Positions 8,102 through 15,753 of a stretch of DNA of 40,680 bases are shown here, piece by piece (positions within the stretch are counted from its first letter, which is position 1; each line of letters starts with the position of its first letter). The notes under the pieces were generated by a model. The model was not told the DNA's origin. It made no database searches and saw only the letters and a program-made list of their open reading frames with translations. The translations under genes and the position numbers were made by a program. This DNA comes from Lachnospiraceae bacterium Zagget2 (GTDB lineage: Bacteria; Bacillota; Clostridia; Lachnospirales; Lachnospiraceae). Location: positions 1 to 40,680 of the forward strand of contig MSHD01000041.1 in the NCBI GenBank assembly GCA_001941045.1. Direction: 5' to 3'.

Positions 8102-8785
8102 TTAAATATTTTTGTATTTTTCGATATTTAATTCAATATGGCGCTGCATCATATCGCGTGCGCGCCCCCCATCCTGCGCCGCAATCGCATTTACCACCTC
8201 AGCGTGGTAGTAGGAACCGTCCTCCGGCCCCACCAGCGCCACGAGCTTTTCCATCGCAGGAAGCAGTACATCCTCCAGGATCTCGTAGGTGCGGGTCATC
8301 AGCGCATTCTTCGTGATCAGCGCGACCTGCTTGTGAAACGCGAAGTCCTCATGGGCCAGTCCGAGAAGATCTTCCTTCAGCGTCTCCATTTTCGCAAGCC
8401 GTGCTCTCAGATCCGCGATATCCTCCTCCGTCGCGCGGCGCGCCGCGATGTAAGCTGCGCCCGGCTCGATCATCAGCCGATACCACTGCACTTCCGCAAT
8501 ATCGTCCATCAGATAAGCCGTCGGGATCAGGGTATTGAGGCAGTTCCCAATATCCTGCTCCCGGACAAAGGAGCCCTCGCCCCTTCGGGTCTCAATGAGC
8601 CCCAATGCAGCCAGTCTTTGCAGAGCATTGCGCAGTGTGACACGGCTGACGCCGAACATCTCCGAAAGCTCGTGTTCAGACGGGATCTTTTCCCCCGGCT
8701 TCCATTCTCCGCTTATGAGCATATCTTTCATCTGCTCAAAGATCTGGTCGTTAATATTATTTTTTTTGACTGGCTGAATTGGCAT
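8102..8785 (-). CDS. GntR family transcriptional regulator, FadR subfamily (FCD domain)
   Basis: A 227-aa repressor-type protein. The N-terminal winged helix-turn-helix is clear (GEKIPSEHELSEMFGVSRVT and ALGLIETRRGEGSFV). The C-terminal all-helical FCD domain shows the acidic/His pattern of metal- and ligand-binding FadR relatives (EDFAFHKQVA and a late HAEVVNAI). I chose the ATG at 8785, with AGGAG 10 nt upstream, over a TTG at 8806. FCD ligands are usually carboxylic or sugar acids, which fits the GarR/TctCBA neighbourhood. Similar operators lie before this gene and before the downstream SDR operon, indicating autoregulation and local control. Confidence 0.93.
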   Translation of the reverse strand: MPIQPVKKNNINDQIFEQMKDMLISGEWKPGEKIPSEHELSEMFGVSRVTLRNALQRLAALGLIETRRGEGSFVREQDIGNCLNTLIPTAYLMDDIAEVQWYRLMIEPGAAYIAARRATEEDIADLRARLAKMETLKEDLLGLAHEDFAFHKQVALITKNALMTRTYEILEDVLLPAMEKLVALVGPEDGSYYHAEVVNAIAAQDGGRARDMMQRHIELNIEKYKNI

Positions 8786-8824
8786 AATCCTCTGACTCCT
8801 GAACAATATATATTAGATATACTG

Positions 8825-8853
8825 ATTATACCTGTTTTCCGTATACTTGTCCA
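8825..8853 (-). promoter_or_regulatory. Promoter of the GntR regulator gene
   Basis: On the minus strand TGGACA (8853-8848) and a perfect TATAAT (8830-8825) are separated by 17 nt, about 40 nt upstream of the chosen start. Confidence 0.82.
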
Positions 8854-8855
8854 GA

Positions 8856-8873
8856 TGTTGGTCAACTATACAA
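8856..8873. promoter_or_regulatory. Second GntR operator-like site, upstream of the gntR -35
   Basis: The sequence read on the minus strand, GTTGTATAGTTGACCAAC, shares the core TAGTTGAC(C/T)AACA with the perfect palindrome at 8061-8078, with one extra base in one arm. It abuts the regulator's -35 box, as expected for autoregulation. Confidence 0.65.
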
Positions 8874-8888
8874 CTTTGCGTCCCGGCA

Positions 8889-10340
8889 TCAGGCATTGTA
8901 AGTACTGGCTGAGGTGTTGCCGCCGTGACCGGTCCAGTTCGTGTGGAACACCTGTCCTCTGGGCTGGTCCACGCGCTCGTAGGTGTGCGCGCCGAAGTAG
9001 TCACGCTGCGCCTGCAAAAGGTTCGCCGGCAGCCGGTCTGTCGTGTAGCCATCAAAATAGGAAAGCGCGGAGCTGATCGCCGGCATCGGAACGCCGATCT
9101 GTGCCGCGAAAGCGACTACATCGCGCCATGCCGGAACCAGGGACTCGATGGTCTCCGCAAAGTAATCGTCCAGCAGCAGGTTCTGAAGCTCCGGATTCTT
9201 GTCATAGGCCTCCTTGATCTTGCCAAGGAAGACGCTGCGGATGATACAGCCGCCGCGCCACATCAGCGCGATGCCGCCGTAATTCAGATTCCAGCCGTAG
9301 GTCTTCGCCGCCGTGCGCATCAGCGTGTAGCCCTGCGCATAGGAAATAATCTTACTGGCATACAGCGCGCGGCGCAGCTTTTCGAGCATTTCGTCGCGGT
9401 CGCCGGTGAAAGCCGGGATCCTGTGCGGATAGCGCTTTGACGCCTCCACACGCTCGTCCTTCATCGCGGAAAGGCAGCGCGCAAACACGGCCTCGCCGAT
9501 CAGCGTCAGCGGCACGCCCTCGTCGAGCGCGGCGATGCCGGTCCACTTGCCGGTTCCCTTCTGTCCGGCCGTGTCCAGGATCTTGTCTACCACAGCCTCG
9601 CCGTTCTCATCTTTATAGCCGAGAATATCTCTCGTGATCTCGATCAGATAGCTGTCGAGCTCCGTCTTATTCCAGTCTGTGAAGACCTGATGCATCTCCT
9701 CGTTCGTCATGCCGAGACCATCCCGCATCAGCTGGTAAACCTCGCAGATCAGCTGCATATCGCCGTACTCGATTCCGTTATGTACCATCTTCACGAAATG
9801 TCCGGCGCCGTTCTCTCCCACCCAGTCACAGCAGGGGGAGCCGTCCTCCACCTTCGCGCAGATCGCCTGGAAAATGGGCTTTACATACGGCCAGGCCGCC
9901 GGGCTGCCGCCGGGCATCATGCTCGGTCCCTTCAGCGCGCCTTCCTCTCCGCCGGAAACGCCGGTGCCCACATAGAGAAGGCCCTTGCTCTCTACATATT
10001 CCGTGCGGCGAATCGTATCCGGGAAATGGGAATTGCCGCCGTCGATAATAATATCGCCCGGCTCCATCACCGGCAGAAGCTGCTCGATCATACTGTCGAC
10101 CGCCTCGCCCGCCTTCACCATCATGAAGACCTTTCTCGGTTTCTCCAGGCTGTCCGCCAGCTCCTGCAGCGAATGGCAGCCGATGATATTCTTCCCGGCC
10201 GCCCGTCCGGAGACAAACGCGTCCACTTTCGAGGTCGTACGGTTATACACGGCGACCGTGAAGCCCTTTGACTCCATGTTCATAACCAGATTTTCTCCCA
10301 TGACGGCAAGGCCGATCAGGCCGATATCTCCTTTTTTCAT
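8889..10340 (-). CDS. gnd: 6-phosphogluconate dehydrogenase, decarboxylating
   Basis: A 483-aa enzyme that oxidatively decarboxylates 6-phosphogluconate to ribulose 5-phosphate. The N-terminal Rossmann motif GLIGLAVMGENLVMNM is intact and is followed by YNRTTSKVD, the family's NADP-binding region. GVSGGEEGALKGPSMMPGG is the substrate-binding signature, and the catalytic HFVKMVHNGIEYGDMQ block follows. The C-terminus RGQVFHTNWTGHGG is typical of full-length enzymes. I chose the ATG at 10340, with AGGAGG upstream, because the longer frame would overlap the kinase gene. It lies 13 nt after that kinase and probably shares its transcript. No clear terminator separates it from the gntR promoter. 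Confidence 0.96.
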   Translation of the reverse strand: MKKGDIGLIGLAVMGENLVMNMESKGFTVAVYNRTTSKVDAFVSGRAAGKNIIGCHSLQELADSLEKPRKVFMMVKAGEAVDSMIEQLLPVMEPGDIIIDGGNSHFPDTIRRTEYVESKGLLYVGTGVSGGEEGALKGPSMMPGGSPAAWPYVKPIFQAICAKVEDGSPCCDWVGENGAGHFVKMVHNGIEYGDMQLICEVYQLMRDGLGMTNEEMHQVFTDWNKTELDSYLIEITRDILGYKDENGEAVVDKILDTAGQKGTGKWTGIAALDEGVPLTLIGEAVFARCLSAMKDERVEASKRYPHRIPAFTGDRDEMLEKLRRALYASKIISYAQGYTLMRTAAKTYGWNLNYGGIALMWRGGCIIRSVFLGKIKEAYDKNPELQNLLLDDYFAETIESLVPAWRDVVAFAAQIGVPMPAISSALSYFDGYTTDRLPANLLQAQRDYFGAHTYERVDQPRGQVFHTNWTGHGGNTSASTYNA

Positions 10341-10353
10341 ACGCTCTTTCCTC

Positions 10354-11433
10354 CTATCTCTGCACGCGTGCATTTCCCGCGTAAATATCCCACACCTGCT
10401 TTTCATCCGCCGGCTCCGCATAGTCATTCAGGCTCGTCGTCGCAAGCACACCGGTCGCCCAGCCAAAATGCAGGCAATCCTCAGCGGAAAATCCGGAAAT
10501 AATGCCATAGAGCAGGCCGCCGGTGAATCCGTCGCCGCCGCCGATGCGGTCCATGATCGGAATCGGACGCGGCTCCTCCACATACCAGCCTCCGTCCGCG
10601 AGCAGGACGGCTCCCCACAGATGCTCATTCGCGGAGACCACCTGGCGAAGCGTGGTCGCGAAGGCCTTTGTATTCAGATATTTCTCCTGCGCCTTCAGGA
10701 TCATCGTATGGAAGCTCTCGACCTTGGATGCCAGGTCCTTTCCTCCGGCTTCGGGTCCTGTGAAGCCAAGGCAGAGCTGGAAGTCTTCCTCATTTCCGAT
10801 CAGGACATCCGACACGGACGCGAGCTCATGGAAAGCTGCCGCCAGCTCCTCCTCACGGCCTTTCCAGAAGGTCGCGCGGTAATTCAGGTCAAAGGACACC
10901 AGCGTTCCATGTGCCTTCGCGGCTTTCGCCATCTCAAGGCAGCAGCGGGTCGTCTCCGGACTCATCGCCGCGATCAGGCCGCTCAAATGCAGGATCCCGA
11001 CGCCCTCCTCACCGAAAATGCGCTCCAGATCATAATCAGAAGCATCCAGCGTGCGGCCCACCTCGCCGGCGCGGTCGTTCCAGACGCGCGGCGCGCGCAG
11101 ACCAAAGCCGGAATCCGCGATATTGATCTGATGACGGTATCCCCAGGGGCCGCCCTGCGGAACCGACGGGCCTTCAAAGGCGATGTTTCTGGCACGCAGC
11201 TGAGACTGAATAAATGCCGAAACCGGGCTGCCCTCGACAAACTTCGTCAGGGCAAGACAGGGCTTGCCGAGCGAGGAAGACACGTTCAGCACATTCGTCT
11301 CCGCGCTGGTCGATCTCATATAGAAACGGTCACTGTTCTGCACCGCCATCCGGTCCTCCGGAATCAGCCTCACACCCATACTGGTCGGGCAGGCAATCGC
11401 ATACTTGTAATTTTCTCTTACAGGAACATTCAT
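10354..11433 (-). CDS. PfkB family sugar kinase (2-keto-3-deoxygluconate kinase-like)
   Basis: A 359-aa ribokinase/PfkB-fold kinase. The C-terminal anion-hole motif RIGGGDGFTGGLLYG carries the catalytic Asp, and the LIGNEEDFQLCLGF segment is the family's central signature. The N-terminal part (NVSSSLGKPCLALTKFVEGSP) is the substrate lid region. Length and motifs fit KdgK-type 2-dehydro-3-deoxygluconokinases, but fructokinase-type specificity cannot be excluded. It has a GGAGGATG-type ribosome site and its own promoter at 11480-11508. It is followed by 6-phosphogluconate dehydrogenase, so the pair probably serves hexonate use. No copy of the GntR operator is visible upstream. Confidence 0.85.
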   Translation of the reverse strand: MNVPVRENYKYAIACPTSMGVRLIPEDRMAVQNSDRFYMRSTSAETNVLNVSSSLGKPCLALTKFVEGSPVSAFIQSQLRARNIAFEGPSVPQGGPWGYRHQINIADSGFGLRAPRVWNDRAGEVGRTLDASDYDLERIFGEEGVGILHLSGLIAAMSPETTRCCLEMAKAAKAHGTLVSFDLNYRATFWKGREEELAAAFHELASVSDVLIGNEEDFQLCLGFTGPEAGGKDLASKVESFHTMILKAQEKYLNTKAFATTLRQVVSANEHLWGAVLLADGGWYVEEPRPIPIMDRIGGGDGFTGGLLYGIISGFSAEDCLHFGWATGVLATTSLNDYAEPADEKQVWDIYAGNARVQR

Positions 11434-11479
11434 GGAAACATCCTCCTTTGAAATACATAAATTAAGAACTGCTTTGTCA

Positions 11480-11508
11480 ATTTTACCACACAGGTCGGGC
11501 TATCTCAA
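11480..11508 (-). promoter_or_regulatory. Promoter of the sugar kinase-gnd pair
   Basis: On the minus strand TTGAGA (11508-11503) and TAAAAT (11485-11480) are separated by 17 nt, about 45 nt upstream of the kinase start. It is divergent from the carboxypeptidase promoter. Confidence 0.7.
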
Positions 11509-11557
11509 GCAAAACTTGTCTACTTTTCTGCTGTTTGTGAACTTTTCCGCCGTACCC

Positions 11558-11586
11558 TTGCACGGCACCTGAAAATCCATTATACT
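11558..11586 (+). promoter_or_regulatory. Promoter of the D-alanyl-D-alanine carboxypeptidase gene
   Basis: TTGCAC (11558-11563) and TATACT (11581-11586) are separated by 17 nt. A GGAGG ribosome site follows at 11596 and the ATG at 11608, giving a very short leader. Confidence 0.75.
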
Positions 11587-11607
11587 TAAGAAGTTGGAGG
11601 AAACGTT

Positions 11608-13116
11608 ATGTCACGTTTATATAGATATGCAGCAAAATTTATGACCCTGGCGCTCATTCTGAGCATGGTCTGCGCACTGCCTGTCAGCGCGACCGCCGAC
11701 ACCGAAGACGAAGTCCAGGCACGATACAATAAAACAATCGAATCCGACTCCTGGGAGAACTGGCCTGCCGGGCCGCAGGTCTACGCGGAATCCGCCATCG
11801 TGATGGAGGCTTCCACCGGCGTGATTCTCTATGCAAAATCCATCGACGAACAGCACTACCCTGCCAGCATTACAAAAATTATGACTGTCCTGCTCGCTCT
11901 TGAGAATCTGGAGCTCGACGAGGAGGTCACCTTCTCACACACCGCGGTCTACACGGTCGAGGCGGGGAGCAGCAGTATCGCACGCGACGAAGGAGAAATT
12001 CTGACGGTGGAGGAATGCCTCTACGCGATCATGCTGGAATCTGCAAATGAGTGCGCAAACGCGATCGCCGAGCAGGTCTCCGGCTCCATCGATGCGTTTG
12101 TGGATCTTATGAACGAACGCGCCGCGGAGCTCGGCTGCACCGGCACGCACTTTACAAACGCAAACGGACTGCCTGACGAAGAGCACTACACGACCTCACA
12201 CGACATGGCGCTGATCACACAGGAGGCTATCAAGTACGAGGAGTTTCGCAAGATCAGCGGAACCGCGCGCTATACACTGCGGGCGACGAACAAAAAAGAG
12301 GAAGAGCTTGTAATGAACAACCATCATTACATGATCTCCGGCAATGTTTCGACCAGTTATCTGGACGACACCGTCTTTGCGGGAAAGACCGGTTATACGG
12401 TTGCCGCCCAGAACACGCTCGTCACCTGCGCCACCCGAAACGGCATGGATCTGATCGTCGTCACGATGCAGACACAGGGGACCAGCGAGACCGGCGTCCC
12501 GGTCTACACCGATACGGCGAATCTGCTCGATTATGCCACAGAAAATTTTCAGAAGGTAAATATTTCAGAGAACGAGACGAACTTCACGATTGGACAGAGT
12601 GATCTTTTTGACACCGGCGCGTCCATCTTCGGAACTTCTTCACCGATTATCGAGATGGATTCGGAGGGCTATGCCGTTCTCCCGGTCACCGTGTCCCTTT
12701 CCGATGCGGACGCAAGCCTTACCTTCCTCGAAGACCAGGAAGACGACGTGATCGCGACTCTGAGCTACACCTATGCAAACCAGACCGTAGGCTCCACTGA
12801 ACTCTATCTGACGGGAAGCAGCCTGCAGGAGTTTGCATTCGGCAGTCTGAGTGCGGATGAAGCGACAGAATCCGGGGCCGATACTACACAGCGGCTGATC
12901 CGCATTGATCTGCGTATCGTGGGACTCATAGCCGCCATTCTGCTGTTCCTGCTGATCCTGATTCTGCTGCTGCGAAAAATCAAAAAGGAATACAGTATAA
13001 GCTTCCGCTTTTTCTCAAAATGGAAGCAGAAGAGACAGGAACGACGCCAGTTCGGAAATCCGGGCCGACGCCGCTACAAAAGCCGGAAGCGTAAAAACCG
13101 GCGCCTTTTCAAATAG
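11608..13116 (+). CDS. D-alanyl-D-alanine carboxypeptidase (peptidase S11, penicillin-binding protein)
   Basis: A 502-aa low-molecular-weight penicillin-binding protein that trims the terminal D-Ala from peptidoglycan pentapeptides. An N-terminal signal peptide (about 1-30, ending VSATA) exports it. The three S11 active-site motifs are all intact: S87-I-T-K90, S145-A-N147 and K260-T-G262. A PBP5-type C-terminal domain follows. A membrane helix near 435-457 and a very basic cytoplasmic tail end the protein, so it is anchored by a true TM rather than an amphipathic helix. That tail is unusual compared with DacA/DacF. The gene is monocistronic, divergent from the sugar kinase and convergent with ktrA. 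Confidence 0.95.
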   Translation: MSRLYRYAAKFMTLALILSMVCALPVSATADTEDEVQARYNKTIESDSWENWPAGPQVYAESAIVMEASTGVILYAKSIDEQHYPASITKIMTVLLALENLELDEEVTFSHTAVYTVEAGSSSIARDEGEILTVEECLYAIMLESANECANAIAEQVSGSIDAFVDLMNERAAELGCTGTHFTNANGLPDEEHYTTSHDMALITQEAIKYEEFRKISGTARYTLRATNKKEEELVMNNHHYMISGNVSTSYLDDTVFAGKTGYTVAAQNTLVTCATRNGMDLIVVTMQTQGTSETGVPVYTDTANLLDYATENFQKVNISENETNFTIGQSDLFDTGASIFGTSSPIIEMDSEGYAVLPVTVSLSDADASLTFLEDQEDDVIATLSYTYANQTVGSTELYLTGSSLQEFAFGSLSADEATESGADTTQRLIRIDLRIVGLIAAILLFLLILILLLRKIKKEYSISFRFFSKWKQKRQERRQFGNPGRRRYKSRKRKNRRLFK

Positions 13117-13120
13117 CTCC

Positions 13121-13777
13121 TCACAGTTTGCGGAGCAGATTTTCCATTGTCTCCTCATTTGTCAGCACCATGAGATGGTCATCACTCCCGATCACGGTCT
13201 GCGGTCCCGGCATGAATTCTGTGCCGCCTGCGGCGTGTATCACTGCGACGATATAGACATCATATCTCGTCCGGATATCGGAATCAAGAATACTCCTGCC
13301 AAGCCATTCCGGCAGCGGCGTGATTTCATAGACCGAGTAACCATCCTTCAGATCGACATAGTCGAACACATGCTCACTGTTGTACTTCACCGCCGCGCGC
13401 TTTGCCGAATCCCGGTTTGGATGGATGACCTCGTCAGCGCCGATCTTCAGCAGAAACTTCACATGTGCGTCATTGGCCGCCTGGCTGACCACATACTGCG
13501 CGCCAAGCTCTTTCAGAAGACTCGTAACCTCAAGGTTTCTCTGAAAATCATGGCTGATACACACGAAACAGACATCGAAATTCCCGACGCCTATCTTTTT
13601 CAGCACGCTCTCACGCGTACAGTCCGCGATCAGACTGCTCGTCGCTATGTCGAGCAGATCCTCCAGCGCCCGCTCATCCCTGTCAACAATCATAATTTCA
13701 TTCTTCATCTTCGCCAGGTCGCGACAGAGATAACTCCCGAAATCGCCCAGCCCGATGATCAAAAATGACTTCTTCAT
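13121..13777 (-). CDS. ktrA: Potassium uptake regulator KtrA/TrkA family (RCK)
   Basis: A 218-aa cytoplasmic gating subunit with one TrkA-N Rossmann domain (G9-L-G-D-F-G14, acidic V31-D32 after beta-2) and a TrkA-C domain (about 135-218). This is the one-unit size of KtrA/KtrC rather than the duplicated proteobacterial TrkA. In the family, an octameric ring binds ATP/ADP or NAD(H) and opens the KtrB channel. The gene lies 18 nt downstream of the membrane subunit gene, so the two form a K+ uptake operon. Its end is 4 nt from the end of the convergent carboxypeptidase gene, with no terminator visible between them. Confidence 0.92.
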   Translation of the reverse strand: MKKSFLIIGLGDFGSYLCRDLAKMKNEIMIVDRDERALEDLLDIATSSLIADCTRESVLKKIGVGNFDVCFVCISHDFQRNLEVTSLLKELGAQYVVSQAANDAHVKFLLKIGADEVIHPNRDSAKRAAVKYNSEHVFDYVDLKDGYSVYEITPLPEWLGRSILDSDIRTRYDVYIVAVIHAAGGTEFMPGPQTVIGSDDHLMVLTNEETMENLLRKL

Positions 13778-13795
13778 GCATTCCCCTCCTCTGAC

Positions 13796-15157
13796 TTAAC
13801 CCACAACGATATCTTCCTCCGGGTAACGAATCTCACCCGTATGTCTTCGCTCCGTGAAGGACATGGCAAAGGACAGACTGCCAACCCTCCCGAGAAACAT
13901 CAATATCATGATCGTGATCCGCGACAGGGCGTTCAGCTCACGCGTCAGACCGGTCGACATACCCACCGTGCCGATCGCGGAGAATGCCTCCAGCAGAACG
14001 TCTGCGAGCGGCAAATCCTGTCCGGTCAGCAGCACCATAACCGCGAAGAGCGCGAGTGAAAAATTGATAAAGATCACAACGCTTGCGCGTTTTACATCGT
14101 CCTCCTCCAGCCTGCGCCGGAACACTGCGCAGTCCCTTTCATGGAGGAGGTAGGCCCTGATATGAAGCAGGACCACGACCAGCGTTGTCGTCTTGATACC
14201 GCCGGCTGTGGAGCCGGGGCTCCCGCCGACGAACATAAGCAGCATCGTCAGCACCTTACCCGCACTCGACATCGCCGCCAGATCAATGGTATTAAAACCA
14301 GCTGTGCGGGGCGTGACCGCCGCGAAGAAGGCCGCGAGAAACCGCTCTCCTGCTCCCATATCCGCGAACAGGCCATTTCTTTCCGTCAGCAGAAACAGCA
14401 GCGTGCCTCCCACAAGCAGCGCCGCCGTCGCCGTCAGGACAATCTTTGTCTGCAGCCGGTAGCGCCGCCAGTGCCAGCGGTTGAGCAGAAGATCCTCCCA
14501 CACGAGAAAGCCGATGCCCCCGATGATGATCAGCGCACTCAGCACAAACACGACGAACGGATCGCCGGCATAAGCGGTAAAGGATGAATAAGCCTCCTGA
14601 GCGCCCATCAGGTCAAAGCCCGCATTGCAGAACGCAGAGACTGCATGAAAAATACCATAATAAATGCCGCGCAGGAGTCCAAACTCCGGCGCGAAGCGGA
14701 GCGCGAGCAGCGCCGCGCCGATCCCCTCAAAGCACAGCGTTCCTATAATAATCCTGTGCACAAGCTTCACCGTTCCACGAAGCTGCAGGGTGTTGAGGCT
14801 CTCGTGAATCAGTTCCCGCCCTTTCAGGCCTATCCTTCTTCCCAGCGCCATCATGGCAAAGGAACCGATCGTAATAAACCCAAGCCCGCCGATCTGAATC
14901 TGCACGAGCAGAACCAGCTGCCCGAACAGCGTCCAGTGCGTCCAGGTGTCATAAACAACAAGCCCCGTCACACAGGTCGCCGATACCGAGGTAAAAAGAG
15001 CGCCCAGAAACGAAGTCTCCTCCCCCGTTCTGGACGCAAAAGGCAGCATCAGAAGCAGCGCGCCGGCCAGAATAATACCCAGAAAACCGAGCATAATCAT
15101 CATCGTCCTGGAGAGACGAACGCCGGAAAACGCGATGGAACTTCTGTCATTTTTCAT
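13796..15157 (-). CDS. ktrB: TrkH/KtrB family potassium uptake protein
   Basis: A 453-aa membrane protein of the superfamily of K+ transporters, built from four M1-P-M2 repeats. Pore-loop segments with the single filter glycine are visible, for example SATCVTGLVV, HAVSAFCNAGFDL and TPRTAGFNTIDL. MFVGGSPGSTAGGIKTTT is the gating-loop region of TrkH/KtrB proteins. KtrB uses Na+ or H+ to drive or stimulate K+ entry and requires KtrA, encoded directly downstream. The ribosome site is AAAGGAGG. A moderate promoter lies at 15187-15215, and transcription may also enter from the small ORF upstream. Confidence 0.94.
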   Translation of the reverse strand: MKNDRSSIAFSGVRLSRTMMIMLGFLGIILAGALLLMLPFASRTGEETSFLGALFTSVSATCVTGLVVYDTWTHWTLFGQLVLLVQIQIGGLGFITIGSFAMMALGRRIGLKGRELIHESLNTLQLRGTVKLVHRIIIGTLCFEGIGAALLALRFAPEFGLLRGIYYGIFHAVSAFCNAGFDLMGAQEAYSSFTAYAGDPFVVFVLSALIIIGGIGFLVWEDLLLNRWHWRRYRLQTKIVLTATAALLVGGTLLFLLTERNGLFADMGAGERFLAAFFAAVTPRTAGFNTIDLAAMSSAGKVLTMLLMFVGGSPGSTAGGIKTTTLVVVLLHIRAYLLHERDCAVFRRRLEEDDVKRASVVIFINFSLALFAVMVLLTGQDLPLADVLLEAFSAIGTVGMSTGLTRELNALSRITIMILMFLGRVGSLSFAMSFTERRHTGEIRYPEEDIVVG

Positions 15158-15186
15158 CTGATCCGTGCCCTCCTTTTTCTGAAATC

Positions 15187-15215
15187 AGAGTAACACAGGA
15201 AGGCGGATAATTCAA
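15187..15215 (-). promoter_or_regulatory. Probable promoter of ktrBA
   Basis: On the minus strand TTGAAT (15215-15210) and TACTCT (15192-15187) are separated by 17 nt, about 30 nt upstream of the ktrB start. It matches the consensus only partly. Confidence 0.5.
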
Positions 15216-15236
15216 GCTTTTAGAATACGGCTTCCG

Positions 15237-15377
15237 TCACTTCTCCTCCACCATAAGAATGCTCTTCATTTTCTCGCCGGCCGCCTTCTGCAGACATTCA
15301 CTCATCAGGTTCATCCCGTAGATGAATATGGCCAGCCCTCCTAATAGTCCGAATATGATTTCGGTTATATCGTTCAA
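15237..15377 (-). CDS. 46-aa membrane microprotein resembling the N-terminus of Na/Pi cotransporters
   Basis: A short frame starts with TTG (15377) behind a GGGAG site about 9 nt away and ends in TGA at 15237. No ATG lies upstream before the next in-frame stop. The product contains one glycine-rich hydrophobic helix and the block GGLAIFIYGMNLMSECLQKA (residues 13-32). That block strongly resembles the first helix and following loop (GLALFLYGMN.M...L) of NptA/YjbB-type Na+/phosphate cotransporters, which are normally over 300 aa. The frame stops where the full-length family would continue. It may be a true small protein or a degraded 5' fragment; the intact frame and ribosome site favour expression. 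Pho-box-like repeats lie upstream. Confidence 0.6.
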   Translation of the reverse strand: MNDITEIIFGLLGGLAIFIYGMNLMSECLQKAAGEKMKSILMVEEK

Positions 15378-15447
15378 CCTTCTTATCTCCCTTCTTTTGT
15401 CAGAAGCTTTTCCACCTTATACTCACGATCAGATCGTACACTCCTCA

Positions 15448-15490
15448 TGTAAAATCTATCTGCCCCGCCGTGTAAAATCTGTGTAAAATT
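15448..15490. repeat. Three direct repeats TGTAAAATCT (Pho-box-like)
   Basis: TGTAAAATCT occurs at 15448-15457 and 15471-15480, and TGTAAAATT at 15482-15490. Read toward the small Na/Pi-like ORF these are TTTTACA units spaced 11 and 23 nt, one and two helical turns. That is the direct-repeat geometry of Firmicute PhoP boxes (TTAACA-like hexamers every 11 nt). The plus-strand promoter of the cation exporter lies just beyond them. Confidence 0.6.
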
Positions 15491-15515
15491 ATTCAGCAAT
15501 TCAAGATTTTAGGTC

Positions 15516-15544
15516 TTGACAATCCGGCGGCAATCGCATACTAT
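15516..15544 (+). promoter_or_regulatory. Promoter of the NiCo riboswitch-CDF transcript
   Basis: A perfect TTGACA (15516-15521) and TACTAT (15539-15544) are separated by 17 nt. Transcription would start near 15551, about 35 nt before the aptamer. Confidence 0.82.
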
Positions 15545-15583
15545 ACAGAGAACACAACAATTTGCACTGCAATCATCTACAGT

Positions 15584-15667
15584 ACAAACTGATCAGGCAT
15601 CAGGCCATTCCTGAGTGCCGGGCTCGCGTAAGGGCAGCAGGTAAGCGACATCTGCGGGACAGTAGTA
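15584..15667 (+). ncRNA. NiCo (czcD) riboswitch aptamer
   Basis: The conserved NiCo blocks are present in order: ACTGATCAGGCA (15588-15599), GCCGGGC (15617-15623), GGGCAGCAG (15632-15640) and CTGCGGGACAGT (15652-15663). The hairpin GGCATCAGG / CCTGAGTGCC forms the second helix. The arrangement follows the crystallised NiCo aptamer as I remember it. It sits between a good promoter and a cation diffusion facilitator gene, the usual partner. Members bind Co2+ and Ni2+ cooperatively, and Fe2+ sensing has also been reported for this class. Confidence 0.88.
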
Positions 15668-15702
15668 AAGTAGGACTTACTATCGTTTCCAGGTGTCTTT
15701 TT
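15647..15702 (+). terminator. Expression-platform terminator of the NiCo riboswitch
   Basis: GACATCT (15647-15653) pairs with AGGTGTC (15691-15697), GGGA (15656-15659) with TTCC (15687-15690), and TAGTAA (15663-15668) with TTACTA (15677-15682). Five T residues follow at 15698-15702. The 5' arm uses bases of the last aptamer helix and the conserved GGGACAG strand, so aptamer and terminator exclude each other: metal binding should allow readthrough into the exporter. Confidence 0.75.
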
Positions 15703-15753
15703 ATACCCTGACATATGGAAACCCGGGCAAAAGGAATGGAGGATTTTTCGATT

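Noticed and set aside
8786-8806. N-terminal extension of the GntR regulator from a TTG at 8806
   Set aside because: The ATG at 8785 has an AGGAG site at good spacing, and the extension adds no family sequence.
9985-11451. 488-aa plus-strand open frame opposite gnd and the sugar kinase
   Set aside because: It is antisense to two genes with complete enzyme motifs, has no recognisable domain, and its Arg/His/Ala-rich composition is typical of frames opposite GC-rich coding DNA.
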